The notes under the pieces are model-generated. The model searched no databases, was not told the DNA's origin, and saw nothing but the letters and a program-made list of their open reading frames with translations. Source: Advenella kashmirensis WT001 (GTDB lineage Bacteria > Pseudomonadota > Gammaproteobacteria > Burkholderiales > Burkholderiaceae_B). Taken from it: a DNA stretch of 64,000 bases. Location: NCBI RefSeq assembly GCF_000219915.2, contig NC_017964.1:2170001-2234000 (forward strand). Reading direction: 5' to 3'. A program made the position numbers and the translations under genes. Shown here one piece after another: positions 9,923-19,577 of this stretch (the stretch's first letter is position 1; every line of letters starts with the position of its first letter).

Positions 9923-10789
9923 TTATTCTGTGCTGGTGCCGAACAAACCATTCGGACGCAAGACGAGGATCAGCAAAAAGATCCCGAAGTAGACGACTTC
10001 CTTCAAGTCGGGCGCAATGTAATATCCAGCCATGGTATCTACCACACCGATAATCAGCGAGCCCGCCACCGCGCCATACAAGCTACCCAAACCACCCAAG
10101 ACCACAATCACGAATGCCGTCAGCACAAAATACGTGCCGACGGTAGGAAATACGGGATATTGCGGTGCCAGCAGGCTTGCAGCAATGCCGACAAATGCCG
10201 TGCCCAAACCAAATGCGATGCAATACACTGCATTGACGTTAACGCCCATCAGCAACGCCGCATAGCGATGCTGCGCGACGGCGCGCAATGCCCGACCCAA
10301 GTACGTCCGGTGCATAAAGACATGCAATAAAATGGCCAGCACAATAGCCGTAATAAACGTAATGAGCTGCCCCGACACGACAGAGAACCCACCGAGCGAA
10401 ATCGCATGCGTACCCAATTCGGCGGGAGCCCGATAGACGTTTGCACCAAAGACGACCAACGCAAGGTTGAGCAAAATCGTGGAGACACCGACCGTCGCAA
10501 AAATCTGAATATGTTCATCCGCATTAAGCAGCGGCTGAATAATGCATTTTTGAGTCAATGCGCCCAGCGCAAATAGCACCAGAGCTACTGGAACCAAACC
10601 CACATAAGGGTGAACGCCCAACTGCGTGGCGATCAAATAAACCAAATACATGCCGATCATCAAGAACTCGCCATGCGCGAAATTCACTACCCGAACCACT
10701 CCAAATATCAGAGTTAGCCCCAAGCTGATGATGATATATGCGCCGCCCAACAACAAGCCGTTGATAAGCAGCTGAATGAAAATATCCAT
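9923..10789 (-). CDS. livH: ABC transporter permease LivH
   Basis: 288 aa from Met at 10789 (MDIFIQLLINGLLLGGAYI). An upstream in-frame ATG at 10828 falls inside an inverted repeat and has no ribosome site, so it was not used. The sequence shows the LivH hallmark NFAHGEFLMIGMYLVY near residue 50 and conserved LGRALRAVAQHRYAALLMGV, with about eight hydrophobic segments. It pairs with the LivM half of the next gene to form the membrane channel. Confidence 0.88.
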   Translation of the reverse strand: MDIFIQLLINGLLLGGAYIIISLGLTLIFGVVRVVNFAHGEFLMIGMYLVYLIATQLGVHPYVGLVPVALVLFALGALTQKCIIQPLLNADEHIQIFATVGVSTILLNLALVVFGANVYRAPAELGTHAISLGGFSVVSGQLITFITAIVLAILLHVFMHRTYLGRALRAVAQHRYAALLMGVNVNAVYCIAFGLGTAFVGIAASLLAPQYPVFPTVGTYFVLTAFVIVVLGGLGSLYGAVAGSLIIGVVDTMAGYYIAPDLKEVVYFGIFLLILVLRPNGLFGTSTE

Positions 10790-10810
10790 CTGTGCAATCC
10801 CATAACCTAT

Positions 10811-10847
10811 TGCAGTTTGGGTACCCAATAACAGTACCCAAACTGCA
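10811..10847 (-). terminator. Long inverted repeat between binding-protein gene and livH
   Basis: TGCAGTTTGGGTAC (10811-10824) and GTACCCAAACTGCA (10834-10847) are perfect 14-bp arms with a 9-base loop. It sits 14 bases after the stop of the substrate-binding-protein gene and just before livH. No T-run follows on the minus strand, so rather than a full terminator it is probably a processing or stability hairpin that raises binding-protein mRNA relative to the membrane genes, as known for many ABC operons. Confidence 0.6.
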
Positions 10848-10861
10848 GTTCAACGCTGTTA

Positions 10862-12061
10862 TTATTTCTTGAAAACGGGCTCGCCTTGAGCCATGTTTTT
10901 AGGTGATATCGTCACGAGCTTGCCATCTTGCCACTGCATGACGTAAAAGCTTGATGCTTTGTTTTGACCATCCTCGCCGAAATCGAAACCCCAGCCGTTA
11001 GCGGTTTCGCTTCCCGATTTTTTATAAGCAAGCACGGCGGCACGAATGTCTTCTGCCTCTGTTGATTTGGCCTTGGCCATCGCATCAAAAAAAGCCTTGG
11101 CGCCCACGTAGTTGGTCAGACTATGACCCGACTGCGGGTCACTTTTATAGGCACTGCGATAGGCTTCCAGAAATTTATCCAAGCCGGGTGCATTGGCCGG
11201 GTTGATGGATGCCTGTGGGAAGTCCAGGTCAAACACACCATTCATACCTGCGCCCACTGCCTTGGCCGTATCCGCCAACGAGTATCCGCCACCTGCACCA
11301 ATCACCACCTTGGGGTTGAACCCAGCGGACTTGGCCTGATTAAAATACAGAATGGCATCGTTCTGATATGCCGTCTGCAATACGACGTTAACGCCAGCGC
11401 CTTTCAAACGCAGGATCAACGAAGAAAGATCAACGGTCTTGCTTGAATAAGGCAGCACTTGTGCAACCTTGTAGCCTAACTCTTGCGCTCGCTGCTTTTC
11501 AGTCGCGGCCACGTCGGTACCGTAAGGGCCGTCTTCGTGGATGATACCGATCACGATATCTTTTTTATCCAGTTCCATCCCGGGAGCGACGATATCGTTC
11601 AACGCATCCACAACCGCCACACCATAGGCTGCAGTGTTTGGATTGCTACGGTATAGATTTTGGTAACCGCGGGTGGTGATCTTGTGAGCCGTCGCGCCCA
11701 GTTCGAAATACGGCACACCCGCCAATTCAGTGACCGGTGACGCCGCGTACGAAATACCTGAAGCGTAGCTACCAAACACCGCTTTTACATCAGCAGAAGT
11801 CAGACGCTTCGTTTCCGATACGGCTTGCGTCGGGTCGACTGCGTCGGCCTTCATAATCACAATTTTCTCGCCGTTCAATCCACCTGCGGCATTCAGTTCG
11901 TTGACGGCCAGCTCAAGACCGCGATAGCTCTCCTGACCCAGCAGCGCCAGCGCACCGCTAAAAGGAAATACGGCCCCCACTTTGACATCAGCCGATGCCA
12001 TACTGCTGGCTAGTACGCCGCAAGCACCCAATACAACAGCTAATTTCTTGATTTTAAACAT
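10862..12061 (-). CDS. LIV-type ABC transporter substrate-binding protein
   Basis: 399 aa. The start at 12061 (MFKIKKLAVVLGACGVLASSMASA) gives a clean Sec signal peptide cleaved after ASA and has GGAGAGAG upstream; the longer reading from 12115 was rejected. The mature part begins DVKVGAVFPFSGALALLGQ, the Peripla_BP_6 / LivJ-like fold, with ADAVDPTQAV and VFGSYASG typical of amide or aromatic-acid binders. First gene of the six-gene operon transporter-quinone oxidoreductase-SDR. The upstream region carries the shared palindrome at 12127-12139, so regulation by the GntR protein is likely. Confidence 0.88.
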   Translation of the reverse strand: MFKIKKLAVVLGACGVLASSMASADVKVGAVFPFSGALALLGQESYRGLELAVNELNAAGGLNGEKIVIMKADAVDPTQAVSETKRLTSADVKAVFGSYASGISYAASPVTELAGVPYFELGATAHKITTRGYQNLYRSNPNTAAYGVAVVDALNDIVAPGMELDKKDIVIGIIHEDGPYGTDVAATEKQRAQELGYKVAQVLPYSSKTVDLSSLILRLKGAGVNVVLQTAYQNDAILYFNQAKSAGFNPKVVIGAGGGYSLADTAKAVGAGMNGVFDLDFPQASINPANAPGLDKFLEAYRSAYKSDPQSGHSLTNYVGAKAFFDAMAKAKSTEAEDIRAAVLAYKKSGSETANGWGFDFGEDGQNKASSFYVMQWQDGKLVTISPKNMAQGEPVFKK

Positions 12062-12126
12062 TGTCTCTCTCCTGTATATACCTGCGATAAAAAGGGCTTT
12101 CCCTTGATACGGCATGGGAATTTAGA

Positions 12127-12139
12127 ATATATGATATAT
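12127..12139. promoter_or_regulatory. Second copy of palindromic operator candidate
   Basis: ATATATGATATAT, identical to 3658-3670; the shared match is 14 bases and continues with a degenerate AAATATAG. It lies 66 bases upstream of the start of the binding-protein gene, within promoter range. Supports common control of the transporter operon and the transketolase operon. Confidence 0.55.
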
Positions 12140-12213
12140 GAAATATAGTCGGTAAGTGAGTCTAGTTGACATGCATCATTTGCGAATCGGGGATTTCCCT
12201 ATATGAACATCAC

Positions 12214-13526
12214 TCATAACAAAATTCTCACTGGATGCTCAATCAGTTGATGAAAAGCCGCCAACCATGTCGCTGCCACCGCGCCATCCACCGCACGGTG
12301 ATCGACCGACAACGTCACCGTCATCACCGAGGCGGCAACAATCGCGCCATCGTCATCGACGACTGCGCGTTTCTCGGCAGCCCCCACCGCCAGAATGCAA
12401 GCCTGCGGCGGATTGATGATGGCAGCAAAATTTGCAACACCATACATACCAAGATTGCTGACCGTCATTGAACACCGGTGTATTGCGCGGGCGACAATCG
12501 ATGCTCGCGCGCGTCGGTGGCTAAAGCGGCAATCTCGGTGGATACGTAACGCAAGGTCTTTACATCAGCCTGGCGCACGATAGGCGTCACCAATCCACCT
12601 TCCGTCGCTACAGCCACCGCAATATCGGCAGTCTGATGGTGAATCAGCGCATCATCGTCCCAACTCACGTTGACCGCTGGCACTGCCCGCAATGCCAACG
12701 CCGCTGCACGAACGATAAAGTCATTGACCGAAACGCGCTGCGCGCCATCCCCTGCAATCTCACGTCGCAACGCCAACAAGGCATCCATACGACAATCGCG
12801 CGACAGATAGAAATGCGGAATGGTTTGCTTACTTTCAGAAAGGCGTCGGGCAATGGCGCGTCGCATAGACGTGTGCGCTGTTCGCTGGGTCTCACCCTGC
12901 ACACCCTGCACACCCTGCACCCCCTGCGATGCCTGTGATCCAGCCGGCGATGCCGTCTGCTGTGTCGCAGGGGCTAGCGACGCGACAGCATGGCTCACTG
13001 CGGTTCGCGCAGCACGCTGCACATCGTCTTTGAGAATGCGACCTCGAGGCCCGCTTCCAATGACGTGACGCAAATCGATCTGATGCTCAGCGGCAATACG
13101 CCGCGCTGCAGGGCTAGACAAAAGACGTCCGGACTGTACTGGCTCGGAAGACGCATTCTGCGTGACCACCTCTTCAACAACTGATGCTGGATTCGTCGGC
13201 GCCGTTGTTGCGGAAACGGTAGTTGCGGGAGCCGCGGTCACTTCACCCTCAGCCAAGGCTCGCTCAACCTCATCCTCGCCCTCTCCTTCGGTAATCAGCA
13301 CACCTAATATCGCATTCACCGCCAGCTGGGCCGGCCCGGCCGGTGCCACGATGCGCGCTAATACCCCGGCGTGCTCCGCAGCAATCTCGACCACCGCTTT
13401 GTCGGTCTCGATCTCGGCAATCGCATCTCCCACGGCGACCATATCACCCTTCTGCTTGAGCCATTGTGCAATCGCCCCCGTGGCGCTATCAGCAGCGACC
13501 GCTGGCATTTTAATGAGTTGAGCCAT
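12214..13526 (-). CDS. 2-oxoacid dehydrogenase E2, dihydrolipoyl acyltransferase (frame break near 12476)
   Basis: A single lipoyl domain at residues 1-80 (IETDKAVVEI, lipoyl-lysine), an E3-binding domain near 130-165 (SPAARRIAAEH, IGSGPRGRILKDDV), and the catalytic domain ending VDHRAVDGAVAATWL (His-x-x-x-Asp-Gly). A missing G near 12476 splits it; restored length is 437 aa. The linker contains VQG repeats. Its ATG shares a base with the E1 stop (TAATG). It should accept the acyl group from E1 and pass it to CoA; no E3 gene is visible, so a shared lipoamide dehydrogenase is expected. Resembles acetoin- or branched-chain-type complexes, substrate unknown. Confidence 0.85.
12894..12920. repeat. 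Three perfect 9-bp tandem repeats in the E2 linker
   Basis: The unit ACCCTGCAC occurs three times in a row, with a degenerate fourth. Read on the minus strand it encodes VQG repeats in the flexible linker between the E3-binding and catalytic domains. The length is probably variable between strains and functionally neutral. Confidence 0.8.
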
Positions 13527-15708
13527 TATGTCTGACTCCCTAAATCGGCCAGCACATCCCGCAGCCCCTCGACGACCTCTTCGACACCCGCGAATGCGGC
13601 ACGTTCAAGTACCTTTGAAATACTCGGCGATGCCTCACCGCCCGTCACACGTTTGACCGGCTGATCCAGCCAGTCAAACAGGCGTCGTTGAATTTCGTCC
13701 GACAGCATCGCACCGTAAGACGTACCCCGTGCGCCCTGCTCTACGATCAGCACACTATTGGTTTTACGAACGCTATCGCTGATGGTATCCCAGTCCAAAC
13801 TTGCGCGATCGAGGGTTCGCAAATCAATCACTTCGGCATCAATCCCGAGTGTTTCGATCGCCTGCAGTGTTTTTTCGACCATGGCCGAATAAGTCAGCAC
13901 GGTGACTTTGCTACCCTGGCGACGCACGCTGGCGCGACCGAAAGGAATAAAGTAGTCAAGATCATCTGTTGGGATTTCGTCCGCAGAAGCGTAAAGATCA
14001 ACGTGCTCAATCACCAAGACGGGATCACGTGAAAGTAGCGCCGTGTTCATTAAGCCGATATAGTCGTAGGCCGTCGCCGGGGCAATAATGCGCCAGCCCG
14101 GTGCCGTGGCCATGATCCCAGCTGGATCCATCGAATGCTGGGATCCGTACCCCGTGCCCATCGCTATCTTGGTGCGTAACACCAGAGGAACATCAATGTC
14201 ACCACCAAACATGTGGCGTGCCTTGCCGATTTGATTAAAAATCTGATCAGCAGCCACCCACATAAAATCAGGATACATGAATTCAACAATCGGTCGATAG
14301 CGGCCATCCATCGCCAAACCACCGCCCAGGCCAGCAAAAGCATTTTCCGAAATCGGGGTACCCAGCACGCGATCAGGGAATAGTCTTTGAGTCCACGTGT
14401 TGCGCCGTTCGTGCCGCCTTTGAGGCGATGCACGTCTTCGCCCAATACAACAATACCCGCATCCGTTTCCATGCGTCGCGCCAACACATCTGCAATCGCA
14501 TCAACAAACTTGCGAGTGGTGGTGGGACCGCGATAATCACCGGCCTCTTGCAGGCGCACACCATCGAGCTCCGTGCCATCGCTACGCAGACCCACATCGC
14601 GAAAATCAGCGCGTGGCCACAGATCCTGACGTACCTGGCGCTTGCCACCCTCGGTGGGCTCCGTCAGCTCGTCTGCAATACGCCGCATGATTGCTTTACA
14701 GCGTGCGCGTAAGGCAGCGATCTCTTCTGCAGTAATCAACTGCCGTTTCACCATTTCATCTGCAATACGCAGCAGAGGATCACGAGTCCGCCATTGTGCC
14801 TCCTCATCCTTACTGCGGTAGCCAAACGCACTACCCGGGAAAGGACCATTTTGATGAAAGAAGCGGTACACATCAGCTTCGATAATTGTTGGCCCACCAC
14901 CGGATCGCATATACGCCAGCGCTTCAGTCATGGCAGTGTGTACGGCCAACGGATCCATGCCATCGACCTTCCAGGCCGGAATATTGAACGCCTGACCGCG
15001 GGCCGAAAGTCTTGGTTCTGCGGTCGCCTCTTCGACTGTCGTGGACACCGCATAGCGATTGTTCTCGACAAAGAAACACAATGGCGTCTTCCAGGCCGCA
15101 CTCAGGTTCATCGTCTCGAGCACAGATCCGATATTGATCGCACCATCACCAAAATACGTGACGGCGACCCGATCCGTCCCGGCATGATGATGCGCCCATG
15201 CAGCACCGGCCGCTAACGGCACACCACCGCCCACAATTGCATTCGTTCCCAACGCACCTGCCTCCAACCAGCGCAGATGCATGGAGCCACCGCGACCCCG
15301 ACAGAACCCTTGAGCCAGACCCATAATTTCAGCCAGTGTCTTTTGCAACACCACTTCAAACTCAGCCGTGGGCGCAGCACGTGGGTCCAGCCCGTCCGGC
15401 GCGACATGCTGCAGCGCCTTGGCCAGGAACTGGTGATGACCTCGATGCGAACCATTGATCTGATCGCCGGCACTCAATGCCAGAATGGAACCCACCGCGC
15501 CGCCTTCTTGCCCAATCGACGAGTGCGCAGGTCCATGTACCAGACCGGCGGCAGCCAGATCCAGTACCGTTTCCTCAAAGGCACGTATCCAGTGCAGCTG
15601 CGTCAACATGGTCGCCAATAACATAGGCGAGGCGGCTTTCCAATCCTCGGTCGATACCGTGATTTCCTGCCAGGCCGCATATGAGTGCAGCGGTTGATAC
15701 ATCGTCAT
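13526..15708 (-). CDS. Fused E1 alpha-beta subunits of a 2-oxoacid dehydrogenase complex (frame break near 14379)
   Basis: The alpha half (residues 1 to about 370) binds ThDP via YFGDGAINIGSVLETMNLSAAW and has GRGGSMH. The beta half has VVLGEDVHRLKGG, then GTPISENAFAGLGGGLA, IEHVDLYA and VIDLRTLDR. One missing T near 14379 (GLKDYFPDRVLGTP reads as GLKDYSLIACW) cuts the beta half; the repaired protein is 727 aa. Start at 15708 (MTMYQPLHSY) has GGAG upstream. Fused E1 alpha/beta proteins are known. The reading frame crosses the alpha-beta linker without a break. It is followed by E2 and preceded by an SDR gene in one operon. Confidence 0.85.
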
Positions 15709-15738
15709 AACGAAAACTCCAAGATCCGGCAATACAAA

Positions 15739-16544
15739 TTAAAGATAAGCGTTGCGACTCCAGCCGCCATCCGCCACTAAAGTGTGTCCTGTGACAAATG
15801 CCGATTTCGTGCCAGCCAGAAACAACGCCATCTCGCAATCTCATCGGCCGTACCTAACCGGCGTAGCGGCGTACGCTCGACCAGTTGATCAATCTGCAAG
15901 CGGCCGCGCTTGTGCAAATCCCTTAGTAAATCCGTGTCGATATAGCCGGGCGCCAGTGCATTGACCCGAATACCCAATTTGCCCCACTCCAAAGCCAGCG
16001 TTTCGGTCAGCATCACCACGGCACCTTTGGTCGCGCAATACGCGGCACGGTCGGGTGCAGCAACCACGCCGTACATGGATGACATATTCACGATGCTGCC
16101 TGCGCCCTGCGCCACCATCCGACGTCCGGCCGCCTGGGCGCAGAAAAAAACACCATTCAGGTTGATATCCACGGCGCGATGCCACTCTTGCTCGGTGACG
16201 TCCAGGGTGGGTTTGTTAGCAGATATACCCGCGTTATTGATCAGCACATCAACCCTGCCATATGTCCTATCTATAGCGGCAAAAGCATCACTAACCGCTT
16301 GCGCATCCGAGACCGATGCCTGCAAAGCCAGCGCTTTAGCGCCGAACTCACGCAATGACGCACAGGCGAGATCAAGCGCGCGGGCATCAATATCCAGCAA
16401 CGCAATGCGAGCGCCTTCGCGCGCAAAAGCCTGCGCACAGGCAAACCCAATGCCTTGCGCCCCGCCCGTTATCACTACGACCTGATCCGTCAGCCCATGG
16501 GCTGACGACGCTACTTGACTCAAAATGGCCTCCTGCCTGATCAC
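15739..16544 (-). CDS. SDR-family dehydrogenase (frame break near 15838)
   Basis: Classical SDR: GGAQGIGFACAQAFA cofactor motif, INNAGISAN, and the catalytic set MSSMYGVVAAPDRAAYCATKGA. The C-terminus reads wrongly after ADEIAR; adding one base near 15838 gives EMALFLAGTKSAFVTGHTLV and the usual DGGW ending with a stop at 15739, 268 aa in all. First gene of an operon with the fused E1 (31 bases on) and E2. It may produce the 2-oxo acid or diketone that the complex cleaves; this is inference from position. Confidence 0.82.
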
Positions 16545-16651
16545 TCCGTCTAGCCGAAAGCTCCCTGGGTAATGCCAGCGACGATTCGCACTAGTTTTTG
16601 GTGTGCTTTACATTTGTCTGATAACTTTTTAATTGTTGCCTGACATATAAT

Positions 16652-16673
16652 ATGTGAAACACATTTCATGTGT
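16652..16673. promoter_or_regulatory. Two overlapping palindromes between divergent SDR operons
   Basis: ATGTG-AAA-CACAT (16652-16664) overlaps ACACAT-TTC-ATGTGT (16659-16673); both have perfect arms. They lie in the 203-base divergent region between the leftward SDR-E1-E2 operon and the rightward SDR-FadR-like pair. Overlapping operators fit control by the FCD regulator encoded at 17555, probably autoregulation plus control of both operons. Confidence 0.5.
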
Positions 16674-16747
16674 CAATGATATTGTGAGCACTTGCGAGTG
16701 CTCCCCTGCAGAAAAACACGTCAACGCGCACCAAACAGGAGATAGCA

Positions 16748-17485
16748 GTGATTTCGTTTGATAAAAAAGTAGCCTTCATCACCGGTGGTGGAACCGGGAT
16801 TGGCCTGGCTACAGCCCAATTAGTGGCCGACCATGGTGCGACCATCGTGCTCGCAGACATTGATCAGAAGGCACTCGACCATGCCGTCGTGAGCCTGGCT
16901 GCGCATTCGGACCGAGTGCTGTGCCTGCGCATGGATGTCAGCGATGCCACCGCTTGCACCGATGCCATTGAACGCGCCGCCCAAACGTTCGGGAAGATCG
17001 ATTTTCTGGTGCATTGTGCGGGCATTTATCCTAGCGCATTGGTCAAAGACACCAGCGATGCCGATTGGCTAAGGCTGATGAACATCAATCTGAACAGTAC
17101 TTTTTTTCTGTGCAGAGCGGTGCAAAAGCATTTATCTGAACAAGGCGCAATCGTACTGCTAGGATCGCTCGCAGGACATCGTGGCAGCTATTCCCACGCC
17201 GCCTATGCTGCGACCAAAGGGGCTACCTTCTCTTTTGCTCGCAGCCTGGCAATGGAGCTGGCGCCCCACGTACGCGTGAACGTGGTATCGCCCGGTATTA
17301 TCAAGACAGCCATGACGCGCGACCTGCTGGGAGAAAAAGGCGATCTGCTATTGGCTGCCACCCCGCTTGGTCGGCATGGTACGGTGAACGATATAGCAGG
17401 TACTATTGCATTTTTATGTTCGCCGCTCGCCGCCTTTATTACCGGCGAAACAATACAGGTCAATGGTGGTTTGTACATGTCATGA
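16748..17485 (+). CDS. SDR-family oxidoreductase
   Basis: 245 aa, intact. TGGGTGIGLATAQLV near the N-terminus, LADIDQKALD after the second strand (NAD preference suggested by the Asp), LVHCAGIY, and catalytic LLGSLAGHRGSYSHAAYAATKGA. It ends AFITGETIQVNGGLYMS. Start at 16748 uses GTG with AGGAGATAGC upstream. Followed by the FadR-like regulator gene. Third SDR of the cluster, so successive oxidations of a polyhydroxy compound are plausible. Confidence 0.88.
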   Translation: MISFDKKVAFITGGGTGIGLATAQLVADHGATIVLADIDQKALDHAVVSLAAHSDRVLCLRMDVSDATACTDAIERAAQTFGKIDFLVHCAGIYPSALVKDTSDADWLRLMNINLNSTFFLCRAVQKHLSEQGAIVLLGSLAGHRGSYSHAAYAATKGATFSFARSLAMELAPHVRVNVVSPGIIKTAMTRDLLGEKGDLLLAATPLGRHGTVNDIAGTIAFLCSPLAAFITGETIQVNGGLYMS

Positions 17486-17554
17486 CTCAAGCAAACCAAG
17501 CCATCACGCCAGAGTCGACTCAACCATGCCATCACCCGAAATATGTGCCCTCAA

Positions 17555-18319
17555 ATGACTGACCCACACGCCACAATCAACGCAACCGCCACTGACACGA
17601 CAAGCGCGCCGCCGGGCAAGCCTTCCCTGTCGGCTGACTTGGCAAAACACATTGCCGAGCAGATAGAGCGCGGCGTACTGGCGCCAGGTGATCGACTCCC
17701 TACCGAGAAAGTACTCGTGGAAACGCATGGTGTAAGCCGTGCCGTCGTACGCGAGGCAATTGCTCGGTTAAAGTCACAGGGGCTCGTGAACTCGCAACGC
17801 GGCAGCGGCGCGTTCGTCAACGAAAAAGTGCAAAGCAGTGCGTTCCGTATTGGTTCGATTAGCGCGTTAGATAGTCAAGAGCTTGAACATATCCTTGAAC
17901 TCATGCTGTCCATTGAAGGTACTGCCGCCCGATTAGCCGCCACGCGCCGCACAGAAGACGATCTCAAACGTATTCGCAAAGGCTTGATCGGCATGGAATA
18001 CGCCATCCTGAACGACCAACTTGGCGACGACGAGGATTATGCCTTTCATCTTGCCATTGTTCAGGCGACCCATAATCCGCATCTGATCGCGCTCAATGAC
18101 TACCTGGAAACTAGCGTGCGGCACGTTATTCGCAGCGCGCGACGCAATACGGCTCAGCTCTATGCACAGCGAATGGTCGCCGTTCAAGCCGAACATCAAC
18201 TCATTTTTCAGGCAATCGAAGCAGGTGATGCACCGGCCGCCGCCGCAGCCGCTGAAGCACATTTACGCTATGCGGCTGAGCGCCTGCGCCTGTATGCAAG
18301 TGATGATGTGACAGACTAA
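17555..18319 (+). CDS. FadR/GntR-family regulator, FCD subfamily
   Basis: About 254 aa. The DNA-binding domain covers about residues 20-85 (LAKHIAEQIERGVLAPGDRLPTE, then VSRAVVREAIARLKSQGLV and RGSGAFV), the FadR-like form of the GntR helix-turn-helix. The FCD domain follows, with LSIEGTAARLAATRR, DEDYAFHLAIVQATHNPH and AEHQLIFQAIEAGDAPAA. The start at 17555 is preferred to 17543 only because the protein core begins later; neither has a clear ribosome site. Likely controls the divergent SDR operons through the palindromes at 16652-16673. Confidence 0.85.
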   Translation: MTDPHATINATATDTTSAPPGKPSLSADLAKHIAEQIERGVLAPGDRLPTEKVLVETHGVSRAVVREAIARLKSQGLVNSQRGSGAFVNEKVQSSAFRIGSISALDSQELEHILELMLSIEGTAARLAATRRTEDDLKRIRKGLIGMEYAILNDQLGDDEDYAFHLAIVQATHNPHLIALNDYLETSVRHVIRSARRNTAQLYAQRMVAVQAEHQLIFQAIEAGDAPAAAAAAEAHLRYAAERLRLYASDDVTD

Positions 18320-18481
18320 TTGGATACGCAGGCTGCAACGGCTAACGCAATCTTCCTGGCAAAGTCTCGATCTAACGGTGGTCGAATGCGGGCCGTATAA
18401 ATATTCGACATTGCCCGAAGGGGCTTGTGCAGTAAGCCTCGAGAATGCAGCGGTCCTATTTTTGTGAAGCCTGTAGACAAC

Positions 18482-18514
18482 AAAAAAGGACTTGCCGATT
18501 TCTCGTAAGTCCTT
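18482..18514 (-). terminator. Intrinsic terminator of tRNA-Pro
   Basis: On the minus strand AAGGACTT pairs with AAGTCCTT across a 13-base loop and is followed by TTTTTT. It begins 18 bases downstream of the tRNA 3' end, as expected for a tRNA terminator. Confidence 0.75.
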
Positions 18515-18531
18515 AAATGTATTAGATGTAT

Positions 18532-19028
<497 letters not shown>

Positions 19029-19469
19029 ATGAACACACAGTTTTCCATCCGCCACATTCAAACGTTTCTGGCCACCTCGGCTCTGGCTTTGGGCTTGACG
19101 ATTGGTTGCGCCAGCACCGTATTTGCTCAGGTGCAGCCGCAAAGTTATGAATCAATCCAATATATTACGGGCGGCATCGGCAACGCCGAACAGAATGAAA
19201 TGAAAAGCGCAGAGAAGGATTACAACCTGCACATGACGTTTTCTGCAGTCAAGGATCAGGCCTTCCTGTCCGATGTTGCCGTGCAAATTGTTGATAAAGA
19301 CAACAAGAAAATATTTGATGCTGCAAACACCGGGCCCTATCTCAATGTAAAGTTGCCTGACGGCAAATATGAGTTGACCGCCACGTACAAGGGCGAAACC
19401 CGTAAGCATGCATTTACGCTTGCCAAAGGTAAGACCGAAAAATCGGTATTGCGCTGGCCAACTGAATAA
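19029..19469 (+). CDS. Exported carboxypeptidase-regulatory-like domain protein
   Basis: 147 aa from ATG at 19029, chosen for AAGGAG upstream. A signal peptide with a long hydrophobic stretch (LATSALALGLTIGCASTVFA) precedes the mature QVQPQSYESIQYITGG. Residues about 60-140 form a small beta-sandwich: LSDVAVQIVDKDNK, then LPDGKYELTATYKGETRKHAF, the pattern of Ig-like or carboxypeptidase regulatory domains. A lipoprotein reading (IGC) is possible but the AXA site fits better. Periplasmic; function unknown. Confidence 0.7.
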   Translation: MNTQFSIRHIQTFLATSALALGLTIGCASTVFAQVQPQSYESIQYITGGIGNAEQNEMKSAEKDYNLHMTFSAVKDQAFLSDVAVQIVDKDNKKIFDAANTGPYLNVKLPDGKYELTATYKGETRKHAFTLAKGKTEKSVLRWPTE

Positions 19470-19496
19470 ATGCCGCAGTTGTCGTTTTTTTAATTT

Positions 19497-19530
19497 TAAG
19501 GGTGAAGAGACTGTGGTTTCTTCACCCTTA
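19497..19530. repeat. Inverted repeat after exported protein gene
   Basis: TAAGGGTGAAGA (19497-19508) and TCTTCACCCTTA (19519-19530) are perfect 12-bp arms with a 10-base loop. It lies 27 bases after the stop. No T-run follows, so it is only a possible rho-independent terminator; it could also protect the 3' end. Confidence 0.55.
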
Positions 19531-19577
19531 TCCGTATAATTGACGCTATTGTTTGTTTTCCTGGAAATGAAAAAATA

